A stretch of DNA of 18,939 nt from NCBI GenBank assembly GCA_044348925.1, contig JBIKRY010000059.1, positions 1 through 18,939 on the forward strand, read 5' to 3'. Shown piece by piece: positions 9,241 to 16,667 of the stretch (positions within the stretch are counted from its first letter, which is position 1; each line of letters opens with the position of its first letter). The stretch is from JAAFKA01 sp044348925 (GTDB taxonomy: Bacteria; Bacteroidota; Bacteroidia; Cytophagales; Thermoflexibacteraceae). Position numbers and translations under genes: made by a program. The notes below the pieces were generated by a model. That model made no database searches and was not told the origin of the DNA. It saw nothing but the letters and a program-made list of their open reading frames with translations.

Positions 9241-10185
9241 CTACTTTTCAAAATCTTTTTTGCTTACCAATAATCCCGAAATATGACGAATATCCATCAA
9301 TACTAAAGCATTATTTTTTTCGGCAATACAAAACATTTTATTAGCAGTAGGATACAAACGTAAAACATTGTTTTGGCGTGGATTCAAATCAGCCACTTTT
9401 ATCTTGCAATATGGCACTAATTTTTGTAGAGAGTCTTGTAAAGCTGCATTTTCCAAATATTTTGTTACTCGTACATTGTTGTAGGCTTTGATATAATTGA
9501 ACAACATAACCGAGTCTAAGTTCTTGATTCCCTGCATTTTATAAAAAATTTGGTTAGTTTCTTTGTAGAGTAGAGAGTCAAAGATAATAGAAAAATTTTG
9601 TTCTGGGTTTTGTGGATATTCTATTGCCAAATATTGCAAACTATTCCAACCTGTGCTAAGAATAGTACGGTTTCGCCAATCTTTTTCGGGCAGTGTAAGA
9701 ATTTCGTGCAAAACGGCTTTGTAGGCAGGAATATGTAACACAAAAGGTTCTGTATTTGGCAATTTTGCAATAGTTTCCTGCTCATTTCCTATAATTTTGA
9801 AAGATTTTTGTAGGGTATTTCCTGCAAAAATTTTTATTTCTGTGCCACTTGTTGCCAATTTGGTATTCATTTCGGCTTGTGATTTTTCGGTCAAAGTACG
9901 TTTAATAGCTATTTTTTGCAATATTTCTAATAATTGCTGTATCATAAATCCATCTACCAAAATACTATCATTCATTATCCAAGTAGTGCCAACTTGTCGT
10001 TTTAATACGTTTTTGCCAAATACTAATTTATCTACATTCGCAGAATCTGTTAAGGCAAAACTTGGCATTTCACTATCATTTTTATTGCTACTATGTATTT
10101 TATTTGTTTGCAAAAAAATTGTAGCAAAAATTGCAACTACTAAAAAAAGATTGGTGGCAAGCAATAGCTTTATTTTTGTTGTCAT
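9241..10185 (-). CDS. DUF4340-like membrane-anchored protein
   Basis: A 314-residue protein with one N-terminal membrane segment (residues about 5-25, rich in L, A, I, V and F) after a short positive start, MTTKIK; the rest is predicted to lie on the far side of the membrane. The layout resembles DUF4340 proteins of Bacteroidota: a beta-rich repeat containing VDKLVFGKN and TWIMNDSILVDGFMIQQLL at residues about 50-90, a long alpha/beta middle, then LPEKDWRNRTIL at about 165-176. DUF4340 proteins often accompany ABC-2 transporter and GldG-like genes, but none is in this window; its partner here is the UbiA-like gene just downstream. No function is assigned. A TAATTTTG box at 10225-10218 on the minus strand, 33 nt before the ATG, could be the -7 element, but no matching TTTG lies at the right distance. 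Confidence 0.6.
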   Translation of the reverse strand: MTTKIKLLLATNLFLVVAIFATIFLQTNKIHSSNKNDSEMPSFALTDSANVDKLVFGKNVLKRQVGTTWIMNDSILVDGFMIQQLLEILQKIAIKRTLTEKSQAEMNTKLATSGTEIKIFAGNTLQKSFKIIGNEQETIAKLPNTEPFVLHIPAYKAVLHEILTLPEKDWRNRTILSTGWNSLQYLAIEYPQNPEQNFSIIFDSLLYKETNQIFYKMQGIKNLDSVMLFNYIKAYNNVRVTKYLENAALQDSLQKLVPYCKIKVADLNPRQNNVLRLYPTANKMFCIAEKNNALVLMDIRHISGLLVSKKDFEK

Positions 10186-10307
10186 TGGAATAAATTATTA
10201 CTGTAAAACTTCTGCCACAAAATTAATTAATTTTTTGAACTTTTTTTTAAAAACAAACAAAATACCTATTTAGAAATGGACATTTCTATTTTCTATCATT
10301 TTTTTTC

Positions 10308-10315
10308 TATCTTTG
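10308..10315 (+). promoter_or_regulatory. -7 promoter element of the TPR lipoprotein gene
   Basis: TATCTTTG matches the Bacteroidota TAnnTTTG box; the expected -33 TTTG is only approximated by TTTC at 10283-10286. Transcription from here would begin near 10322, which rules out the in-frame TTG at 10313 as the start and supports the ATG at 10340. Confidence 0.5.
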
Positions 10316-10339
10316 TCGCAAAACCAGCACCTAAACAAT

Positions 10340-11053
10340 ATGAAATATTACAGCTTATTTTATCTATTTTTTGTGCTTTTGTGTGCTTGTAAAGACGCAA
10401 AAATTAACGAAGATGCCGAAAAAATGGCACTTTCCTCCGTAGATTCTGCAGTCGAAGCCCTAAAAATACAAAAACAAGAGCCAATTAAGCCTAATAAACA
10501 CAATAAACCACAAAAATTAGCAAATACAATCTTAGATACACAAACCGCAGAAATATTATTTGCCAAAGGACTTGCAGAAGAAAATAACGAAAATTATACA
10601 AAAGCAAGCAAATTATATAGCCAAGCTATTTTGGCTGATTCTACCTTTGCAGAGGCTTTTTTTCATCTTGCTTTGGTAGATGGGGCTTTAGACAAGCACC
10701 AACAAGCCATTACAAATTACCAAAAAGCTATACAATATCACTATAAAAAACCTGTAGATGCCTATGCAAATTTGGCTTATCAATATTTGGCTACACAAAA
10801 ATATGCTGATGCACGTACTAATTTTCAAAAAGCAGTGAATTTAGAAGAAGACGCAGAAAATTATGCAGGTTTGGCAATAGCTTGTTTCTATTTGCAAGAT
10901 TTGCCAAATGCACAAACTGCATACCTAAAAGCAGCACAATTTGATGCAGATTTTTTAAAAGAAGATGTAAAAAACGCAGTAAGCCTAAAATATTTATTCA
11001 CAGAAAAAGAAATGTTTGCAATTACTGAATTAGCAAATAAAACAAAAAAATAA
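10340..11053 (+). CDS. TPR-repeat lipoprotein
   Basis: A 237-residue protein beginning MKYYSLFYLFFVLLCACKD, a lipoprotein signal peptide whose likely lipidated residue is the Cys of LCAC (about residue 16). A low-complexity linker rich in Lys, Asn and Gln follows (to about residue 75), then three to four tetratricopeptide repeats (about 75-210), visible as AEILFAKGLAEENNENYTKA, FAEAFFHLALVDGALDKHQQ and VDAYANLAYQYLATQKYADA. These repeats usually bind partner proteins; the lipid anchor places it in the inner or outer membrane facing the periplasm. The ATG is preferred over the in-frame TTG at 10313, which overlaps the likely -7 box. It lies 24 bp before the glycosyltransferase gene and is probably co-transcribed with it. 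The partner is unknown. Confidence 0.8.
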   Translation: MKYYSLFYLFFVLLCACKDAKINEDAEKMALSSVDSAVEALKIQKQEPIKPNKHNKPQKLANTILDTQTAEILFAKGLAEENNENYTKASKLYSQAILADSTFAEAFFHLALVDGALDKHQQAITNYQKAIQYHYKKPVDAYANLAYQYLATQKYADARTNFQKAVNLEEDAENYAGLAIACFYLQDLPNAQTAYLKAAQFDADFLKEDVKNAVSLKYLFTEKEMFAITELANKTKK

Positions 11054-11077
11054 TAAAAATTACAAAATATCTACCAA

Positions 11078-12736
11078 ATGTTACAAAAAATAACTACCAA
11101 TAATAGCTTTTTTACAATTATTATCTTTATTCTTAGTCTGATTGGATTTTGTTTGCGAATATACCATGTAGATGCCCTGCCTTTGTGGACTGACGAAAGT
11201 GTGCATGGAAACACGATTGCTAATTTTTTGTGGCGAGGAAAATCTCTAATAACCAACGATAATAATGGAATACTCTATACTTTTGTTAGCCTATTATTTG
11301 TAAAATTCATAGGTCTTAATGAATTTTCTTTGCGGATAAGTAGTGTTATTTTTAGTACCCTATCTATTCCTATGTTATATAATTTGGGAAAATTATTATT
11401 TAATAAATATGTTGGATTATTGGCTGCTATTTTAATGACTTTTTCGTATTATTTAGTGTTTTGGGGACGCATAGGGCGACACTATGCCATTTTTGAATTT
11501 TTGTATTTGTTAGTTTTATTTTTATTTTGGCAGGCTTGGCACAGATTGCCTCAAGAATTACCTAAAGGTTTTTATTTCAAAAACTTAGAACCATTTTTTG
11601 AAAAATACCAACTTCGACAAAATTACAGCCTTGCTTTAGTAGTAATTTTATTTTTGTGTTTATTGGCAAATAGGCTAACTTTTTTCTTTGTATTTTCTAT
11701 TGGTTTTTATGCCTCTGTTTTTGCAATCATACACATAAAAAATAAGCTAACTACTTGTTACACAGACAAATATGCAATGGTTTTTTATGGAAATATTTTG
11801 CTATATTTTCTTTTATTGACAGGTTTGGCAGTCTATATATTGCTTATTTTTATGCCTTATTCGCATATTTTTGTCTTTTTGCCTTCTATAGAGTATGTAC
11901 TCCAGAAATGGAATTCTTCGCAAAGGTATGATAGTTTTAGAATTTATGTAGATGTTTTGCAACAAGATTATAGCAAGTATGCTTTATATGTGGCAGGTTT
12001 TTTGGGATTTATTGTAGCTTTTTTTAGTAATTTTTGGAATAATTTTCGCCAATCTGCTATGTTTTTATTTGCTTGTTTTGTGTTGCCATTCTTATTAATG
12101 AGCTTTGTGTTTAATTATATGACTGCCGAAAGATATATTATTTATGTATATCCTTTATTTTTATTAAGTATTTCTATTAGTATATACACAGTTTTTAACT
12201 ATTTTAATAATTTTTTTGGAATAATTACTAAAAACATACAAATATTTTTATTTGCTATAATTTGTATAATTTTGGTATTTATTTCGCCAATTAGAGAAAT
12301 AAACGCATTACTTAGCGAAAATAAATACGGAATTCCAACACAAAAAGCCTTAGCAAGTATTAGCATCAATGATTGGCGAGGTGCTTGTAAATTTGTGCGA
12401 CAAAATGCCAAACCAGAAGCAGTTTTTTTGTCCGTAAATCCCTCCTTAGCAAATTTTTATTTGGAAACAGACCAAGTTTTGCTGTTTATCCAACAAATAT
12501 ATTTTAAAGGACAGTTTAAACAAATGCCAAATGATGATGGCAAAACGGTAAATAGTTACCAAGCATTTATGGACTTATATGCCCATAAAAAACAAGGTTG
12601 GTTAATTGTAGATAATGGTTTTATGAATTATTATGTAGATACTAATTTACGGAATTTTATTCTCCAAAATTTACAAGAACATAAAAATATAGCTGTAGAT
12701 AATACGGTAAGAGTTTTTAGTTGGAATAATAAATAG
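11078..12736 (+). CDS. PMT/ArnT-like membrane glycosyltransferase
   Basis: A 552-residue protein of the dolichyl-phosphate-mannose mannosyltransferase / ArnT superfamily (GT-C fold), which transfers a sugar from a polyprenyl-phosphate donor on the periplasmic side of the inner membrane. The first membrane segment (about 11-27) is followed by the conserved loop RIYHVDALPLWTDESVHG, with the paired acidic residues D39-E40 typical of the catalytic loop. A second signature is WGRIGRHYAIFEF at about residues 128-140. About ten more hydrophobic segments follow, then a soluble C-terminal part (about 420-552). The acceptor (lipid, glycan or protein) cannot be told. The gene sits 24 bp after the TPR lipoprotein gene, which could be a partner, though this is inference. 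Confidence 0.82.
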   Translation: MLQKITTNNSFFTIIIFILSLIGFCLRIYHVDALPLWTDESVHGNTIANFLWRGKSLITNDNNGILYTFVSLLFVKFIGLNEFSLRISSVIFSTLSIPMLYNLGKLLFNKYVGLLAAILMTFSYYLVFWGRIGRHYAIFEFLYLLVLFLFWQAWHRLPQELPKGFYFKNLEPFFEKYQLRQNYSLALVVILFLCLLANRLTFFFVFSIGFYASVFAIIHIKNKLTTCYTDKYAMVFYGNILLYFLLLTGLAVYILLIFMPYSHIFVFLPSIEYVLQKWNSSQRYDSFRIYVDVLQQDYSKYALYVAGFLGFIVAFFSNFWNNFRQSAMFLFACFVLPFLLMSFVFNYMTAERYIIYVYPLFLLSISISIYTVFNYFNNFFGIITKNIQIFLFAIICIILVFISPIREINALLSENKYGIPTQKALASISINDWRGACKFVRQNAKPEAVFLSVNPSLANFYLETDQVLLFIQQIYFKGQFKQMPNDDGKTVNSYQAFMDLYAHKKQGWLIVDNGFMNYYVDTNLRNFILQNLQEHKNIAVDNTVRVFSWNNK

Positions 12737-12919
12737 TGTAATGAATTGACATAAATTTCGTATTTTTTTGGCAAAAAAGATAAAATAAAAAATACTTTCT
12801 TAGTTTTGCAAAAATGTTTCTGTTCTGTGTCTGTTGCATAGTTGCATAGGCTTGCTTGCTAATAAATTGATACTAAAATTATAGTTTAGTAAAATAAATA
12901 TACCAATAAATAATAACTT
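12737..12919. other. Intergenic region upstream of the ParA-type gene
   Basis: 183 bp of very AT-rich DNA. TAGTTTTG at 12801-12808 fits the -7 consensus TAnnTTTG, but no TTTG lies 19-21 nt before it, so the promoter call is weak. The octamer TTGCATAG occurs twice directly in tandem at 12834-12849. I see no RNA gene and no clear terminator for the glycosyltransferase gene. Confidence 0.4.
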
Positions 12920-13579
12920 ATGACCAAAATTATATCATTTGCTACCCAAAAAGGTGGTGCAGGAAAAACTACTTTACTTATGCTTACCGCAGCAGCCATT
13001 CACAAACGGACAAATAAAAAAGTATTGGTTGTAGATTCTGACCCGCAACAATCTGTAAAAACTATTTATAAAAAAGAACAAGAAAAAAACTTAGTGTCTT
13101 ATGATGTTTTTGCGTTTAATTGGAATCAACCACAACCTGAAACCAATTTTGCAAAAACTTTGACACTTGCCAAAAAAAAATATGATGTTATTTTGATGGA
13201 CGTACCAGGGAATCTCAAAAGTGTAGAATTATATCATAGTCTTGTAAATTCTGATATTGTAATTATACCTATTGTAGCAAGTATTTTGGATATTAATGCC
13301 ACAATTACCTTTTTGAGTTATCTTGAAGACATTGCCAAAGAATATAATAAAGTTTGGGAAATTTATGGAGTTATTAACAAAAGAGATAAAACCGTAGAAC
13401 ATTCTTTGTTGCATAAACTTGCAGGTAAAGCAGGAATGCAGCTTTTTTATTCTTCTATTTCTAATTTGGTAAGGTATCGTAGATTAGTTTCTACTGCCAA
13501 TGACATTGTCGAACAAAGTTTGAAAGATGATGAATTTAACCAATATTTTGATGAGTTCAGAAAAAACTGCTTTATTTAA
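12920..13579 (+). CDS. Orphan ParA/MinD-type ATPase
   Basis: A 219-residue P-loop ATPase of the ParA family. The deviant Walker A motif is KGGAGKTT with the signature lysine K11 and the P-loop lysine K16; the A' motif is VVDSDPQQS (D39, D41); Walker B is YDVILMDVPG (D94). There is no N-terminal helix-turn-helix domain, so it belongs with the small ParA-like proteins. Family members dimerise with ATP, bind DNA or membrane surfaces nonspecifically, and position plasmids, chromosomes or protein complexes. No ParB-like gene or obvious centromere array lies next to it, so it may serve another cargo. The next gene (membrane protein, 48 bp downstream, same strand) is not a known partner. The family assignment is secure; the cargo is unknown. 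Confidence 0.88.
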   Translation: MTKIISFATQKGGAGKTTLLMLTAAAIHKRTNKKVLVVDSDPQQSVKTIYKKEQEKNLVSYDVFAFNWNQPQPETNFAKTLTLAKKKYDVILMDVPGNLKSVELYHSLVNSDIVIIPIVASILDINATITFLSYLEDIAKEYNKVWEIYGVINKRDKTVEHSLLHKLAGKAGMQLFYSSISNLVRYRRLVSTANDIVEQSLKDDEFNQYFDEFRKNCFI

Positions 13580-13627
13580 CTATTTTGAGTAGATTTTATT
13601 AAAAAATCATTACTTTATTCGTATTTT

Positions 13628-14074
13628 ATGCGGTATATATTTTATGTATTGCCTATTTTTTCGGGCATTTTTATGACCCTACAGGCAGGAGTCAATAGTC
13701 AGTTGCGTAGTAGTATAGATAGTCCTATTGCTGCTGCTTTTCTTTCTTTTTTGGGTGGTACTATTTGCCTTGCTCTTGCATTGATTATTTTTCGCCAACC
13801 TTTTCCAAGTTTTCAAACTTTAACACAAATAGAATTTTACAAGTATCTGGGTGGAGTTTTGGGAGCTACTTTTGTAACTTTTGCCATTCTTTCTGCCCCC
13901 AAAATAGGCATTAGCAATATGTCTGTTTTGATTATTGCGGGGCAATTATTTACAGCTTTATGCTTAGACCATTTTGGCTATTTGGGTTTTAAGGTAAATC
14001 CAATAAGCACTATAAAAATAATTGGATTAGGCTTAGTGATGTTAGGAGCTTATTTAGTAAATATAAAAGCATAG
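13628..14074 (+). CDS. YdcZ/DUF606-type DMT-superfamily membrane protein
   Basis: A 148-residue protein with four to five membrane segments, matching the small DUF606 (YdcZ) family of the drug/metabolite transporter superfamily. Family hallmarks visible are the opening VLPIFSGIFMTLQAGVNSQL at about residues 8-27, with the Q-A-G-x-N-x-Q-L core; FLSFLGGTICLAL at about 39-51; GGVLGATFVT at about 76-85; and the closing GLGLVMLGAYLVN. The usual length is 140-150 residues, so it is complete; such half-size transporters are expected to dimerise. The substrate is unknown. It lies 48 bp after the ParA-type gene and may share its transcript. No terminator is evident after it. Confidence 0.85.
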   Translation: MRYIFYVLPIFSGIFMTLQAGVNSQLRSSIDSPIAAAFLSFLGGTICLALALIIFRQPFPSFQTLTQIEFYKYLGGVLGATFVTFAILSAPKIGISNMSVLIIAGQLFTALCLDHFGYLGFKVNPISTIKIIGLGLVMLGAYLVNIKA

Positions 14075-14257
14075 AAACAAAAGATGCCAAGCAGTCATAA
14101 ATTTTAGATAATAAGTGCTAAATTATTTTACAATTTGACTACTCATCACTTAGAAATCGTAATAATTTAACTAATTTGTATGTACTTAGAATAATTTTGA
14201 TGCGGAAAACCTAATTTATTTTAGTATATTTTTTTTATTACACAAAAAGAACTACCT
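14075..14257. other. AT-rich intergenic region with no recognised gene
   Basis: 183 bp between the DUF606 gene and the promoter of the B12-domain gene. No RNA gene, terminator stem or ORF of substance is visible. An isolated TAATTTTG at 14192-14199 resembles a -7 box, but its nearest TTTG is only 13 nt away, so I do not call it. Confidence 0.4.
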
Positions 14258-14290
14258 ATTGCAAAACATACAAATAAATCTTTATTTTTG
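14258..14290 (+). promoter_or_regulatory. Promoter of the B12-domain / tubulin-like gene pair
   Basis: ATTG (three of four matches to TTTG) at 14258-14261, a 21-nt spacer, then TATTTTTG at 14283-14290, a full match to TAnnTTTG. The start would be near 14297, leaving a leader of about 27 nt before the ATG at 14324. This argues against the in-frame TTG at 14288 as start. Confidence 0.5.
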
Positions 14291-14323
14291 CAAATAACAA
14301 ATACGACTACCTATTTTAATAAG

Positions 14324-14788
14324 ATGGAAATATACAAACCAAAACACAAAATTAGATTAGTAACTGCAGCAGCTTTATTTGATGGGCATGATGCAGCTAT
14401 TAACATTATGCGGCGAATTATGCAGGCTTCGGGAGCCGAAATTATCCATTTGGGGCATAATAGGTCTGCACAAGAAGTAGTAAATTGTGCCATTCAAGAA
14501 GACGTGCAAGGCATTGCCGTAACTTCGTATCAAGGTGGACACGTAGAATATTTCAAATATATGTACGATTTGTTGAAAGAACGAAATTGCGAGCATATTA
14601 GACTCTTTGGCGGCGGTGGTGGCACTATTCTACCAACCGAAATCGAGGAATTACATAAATATGGTATTGCACGCATTTATTCGCCTGATGACGGTAGGTC
14701 TATGGGTTTGCAAGGTATGATTAATGATTTGTTGCAAAAAGCAGATTTTTCAACTATTTCTGTAGAGAAATTGAAAGCTATGCTGTAA
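14324..14788 (+). CDS. Stand-alone B12-binding domain like the N-terminus of IcmF
   Basis: A 154-residue cytoplasmic protein that is one complete cobalamin-binding domain. It carries LFDGHDAAINIMRRI (D18, H20; the His that coordinates cobalt in base-off B12 in DxHxxG domains, with the final Gly replaced by Ala), HLGHNRS at about residues 42-48, TSYQGGH, the FGGGGG loop and IYSPDDGRSMGLQGMINDLL near the end. This pattern matches the N-terminal module of the fused isobutyryl-CoA mutase IcmF, where a GTPase chaperone domain and the mutase TIM barrel follow for a total over 1,000 residues. Here a TAA ends the protein just after the domain and the next gene starts 24 bp later, so both partner domains are absent. 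It could be a separate small subunit working with a mutase elsewhere, a cobalamin sensor, or the remnant of a broken icmF. Reading frame and motifs are intact, which argues against recent decay. Confidence 0.85.
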   Translation: MEIYKPKHKIRLVTAAALFDGHDAAINIMRRIMQASGAEIIHLGHNRSAQEVVNCAIQEDVQGIAVTSYQGGHVEYFKYMYDLLKERNCEHIRLFGGGGGTILPTEIEELHKYGIARIYSPDDGRSMGLQGMINDLLQKADFSTISVEKLKAML

Positions 14789-14812
14789 AAAAACTAAAAA
14801 CTCAACTTTACG

Positions 14813-16432
14813 ATGAAACTTTTTCTTATTGGCGTAGGTGGTACAGGTATGCGTTGTATGGAGGCTTTTACGCATCTGTGTGCTATTGGTATGTTAGATA
14901 CAAAAGAGGTAAATATACTTTCTTTAGATACAGATACCAATAATGGTAACAAAAGCCAATCCGAAACTTTAGTAGATACCTATATAAATATCAAAAAAGA
15001 TGCAAGTGGCAAACAAGCCTTATTAAAAGATTCTTTTTTTTCGGCTGCCTTGTATCTTTACCGTTTTTCGCCTGAATATTCGGGTGCAAACAAAAATTTT
15101 AGCTTAGTAAGCAAAATAGGACAAAGTGGCGACAGAAATATCAACCGCCAAAACGAAGACCTTACAAGTTTGTTTTTTAACAAAGAAGTACAGGAATTTG
15201 ATTTGGCACATGGCTATCGTGGACAGACACATATTGGCTCTTATTTGATGTATCACGCCATTTTGGACGAGGTAAGGGCAGTAAAAAATGGCGAAAAACC
15301 CGAAAAATCTAATGATTTAAGTGCTTTTATCAAAAAATTGACAGATGCCTCGCAAAGTGGACAGCCCGTAAAAATTTTTATATTTGGCTCTATTTTTGGC
15401 GGAACAGGTGCTTCTTCGATTCCTATTATTCCGCGTGCTTTGCAAGATGCTATGCGGTTGCGTGATGCAAGTGTAAATAGTGCAGAAAATTTGCAATTTG
15501 GTTCTACTTTATTGTCTAATTACTTTACATTCAACAAAGCAAATAATACACAAGTAGCTACCGAAAGAGTAATTGCAGATGCAGATAAATTTTCTCTCAA
15601 TTCGCAAGCAGCCTTGATGTTTTATGAAGCAGACCCAACCATTAAACAGTTGTACCAAAAAATGTATCATATTGGTTGGAGTGGAACTGTTAATTATGAT
15701 GAAGGACGAATTGGCGAAAAAGTCCTCACAGGTGGGCAAGAACAACGGAACAAAGCACATATTGTAGAATTATTTTCGGCTTGTGCAGCATACGATTTTT
15801 TTATGGACAAAAATATAGACAAAAATAGCCATAAAATAGTCTATAAAAGTGTGAAAATAGAAAACCAAAAATATGATTTTAGCTTTTCTGATTTCTTGGG
15901 GCAAGACGAGCAATATCGTTTAATGAATAAACTTAGTGCTTTTTATGCACTCTGTTTTTTATTGCAAAATTCGCAAGATGGAAATATAAAAATATTAGCA
16001 AACCGTTTGGCAGATAAAGACAATATACCTGATTATAAGGCACTTAGCGAAGAAGATAGCCGTTATATCAACTATTATCTCAAAACATTTGGTTTTGGCT
16101 ATGATAACAATACTATCATCAATGGTTGGTTACGCCAAATTCAAGCTACTTGCACAGACGAAACTTTTTTATTTTCTTTAGGCAGTTTTCAACAAGATAC
16201 CAAACAATTACAAAAATTTAATTGGGGACAATTACTCCCCGCCAAAGAACACCAATTTGAAAAAGATGGAAATTTCTTCTCCTCAGCAAATCCTTTTGAT
16301 ACATTTATGAAAAAATTTGTCAAAGATGCCATCAATTTAAAACCTGACGCAGATTTTGAATCCTCGAAAGTTGGAGAAAGATTACTAAACCATATTTACA
16401 AAACTTTTAAAGTATTGCATAAAATTATGTAA
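14813..16432 (+). CDS. Tubulin/FtsZ-like protein of unknown function
   Basis: A 539-residue protein resembling the 'tubulin-like' proteins scattered in bacterial genomes. The N-terminal Rossmann nucleotide-binding part has GVGGTGMR (residues 7-14) and an acidic strand end LSLDTDTNNGN (37-46). A conserved segment HGYRGQTHIGS is at about 133-143. The tubulin-type phosphate-binding signature is FGSIFGGTGASS (191-202), the counterpart of GGGTGSG in FtsZ. The C-terminal 300 residues are alpha/beta and not recognised; there is no membrane segment or signal peptide, so it is cytoplasmic. It is much longer than FtsZ and is not the cell-division FtsZ. GTP binding and polymerisation are inferred from the motifs only. 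It starts 24 bp after the B12-domain gene and is likely co-transcribed with it. A perfect 44-bp palindrome begins 16 nt after its stop. Confidence 0.75.
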   Translation: MKLFLIGVGGTGMRCMEAFTHLCAIGMLDTKEVNILSLDTDTNNGNKSQSETLVDTYINIKKDASGKQALLKDSFFSAALYLYRFSPEYSGANKNFSLVSKIGQSGDRNINRQNEDLTSLFFNKEVQEFDLAHGYRGQTHIGSYLMYHAILDEVRAVKNGEKPEKSNDLSAFIKKLTDASQSGQPVKIFIFGSIFGGTGASSIPIIPRALQDAMRLRDASVNSAENLQFGSTLLSNYFTFNKANNTQVATERVIADADKFSLNSQAALMFYEADPTIKQLYQKMYHIGWSGTVNYDEGRIGEKVLTGGQEQRNKAHIVELFSACAAYDFFMDKNIDKNSHKIVYKSVKIENQKYDFSFSDFLGQDEQYRLMNKLSAFYALCFLLQNSQDGNIKILANRLADKDNIPDYKALSEEDSRYINYYLKTFGFGYDNNTIINGWLRQIQATCTDETFLFSLGSFQQDTKQLQKFNWGQLLPAKEHQFEKDGNFFSSANPFDTFMKKFVKDAINLKPDADFESSKVGERLLNHIYKTFKVLHKIM

Positions 16433-16447
16433 TAAATTTGTAAAATA

Positions 16448-16491
16448 AAATTAGTTAATGTAAGTTGCATGCAACTTACATTAACTAATTT
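16448..16491. repeat. Perfect 44-bp palindrome
   Basis: Two 22-bp arms meet without spacer at GCATGC; all 44 positions are self-complementary (arms 16448-16469 and 16470-16491). It lies 16 nt after the tubulin-like gene and 177 bp before the next start. In RNA it would fold into a 20-bp perfect stem with a 4-nt loop, so termination is possible, although no T run follows on the plus strand; on the minus strand a T-rich tract does follow. It could also bind a dimeric protein. Confidence 0.8.
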
Positions 16492-16574
16492 GAAGTTATA
16501 AGATAAAGCAATTCATACCAAACCATACTACATTTTTTCATTCTACCTAACTAAAAACTAATTAAAATATACAA

Positions 16575-16608
16575 CTATGTTATGTTGCTTTGCGTACACA
16601 TAACATAG
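16575..16608. repeat. Perfect 11-bp inverted repeat upstream of the last gene
   Basis: CTATGTTATGT (16575-16585) and its inverse (16598-16608) surround a 12-nt loop TGCTTTGCGTAC. It sits about 60 bp upstream of the start codon at 16668, where an operator or a leader hairpin would be. No clear TAnnTTTG promoter box was found in this interval; TAATTTTC at 16627-16634 is a one-mismatch candidate without a -33 partner. Confidence 0.5.
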
Positions 16609-16667
16609 CTACTTGTTTTTGATACTTAATTTTCCTCTTGTTTTTTTATGTAAAAAATGTAATTGTT

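Noticed and set aside
9228..9251. TTG start at 9251 for the UbiA-like gene
   Set aside because: It would overlap the preceding gene and add eight residues with no membrane character; the ATG at 9227 is a simpler start.
9797..10273. Plus-strand ORF of 158 codons
   Set aside because: It is antisense to the DUF4340-like gene, has no recognisable domain and no promoter or start signal.
12760..12795. Inverted repeat GTATTTTTT / AAAAAATAC after the glycosyltransferase gene
   Set aside because: It is almost pure A/T with an 18-nt loop and no stable stem, so it is not credible as a terminator.
12834..12849. Tandem TTGCATAG octamer as a possible parS or iteron site
   Set aside because: Only two copies occur, not palindromic and without further copies nearby; too little to call a partition site.
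16448..16608. Invertible promoter flanked by inverted repeats
   Set aside because: The two repeat structures have unrelated sequences, so they cannot recombine with each other to invert the segment, and no recombinase gene is present.
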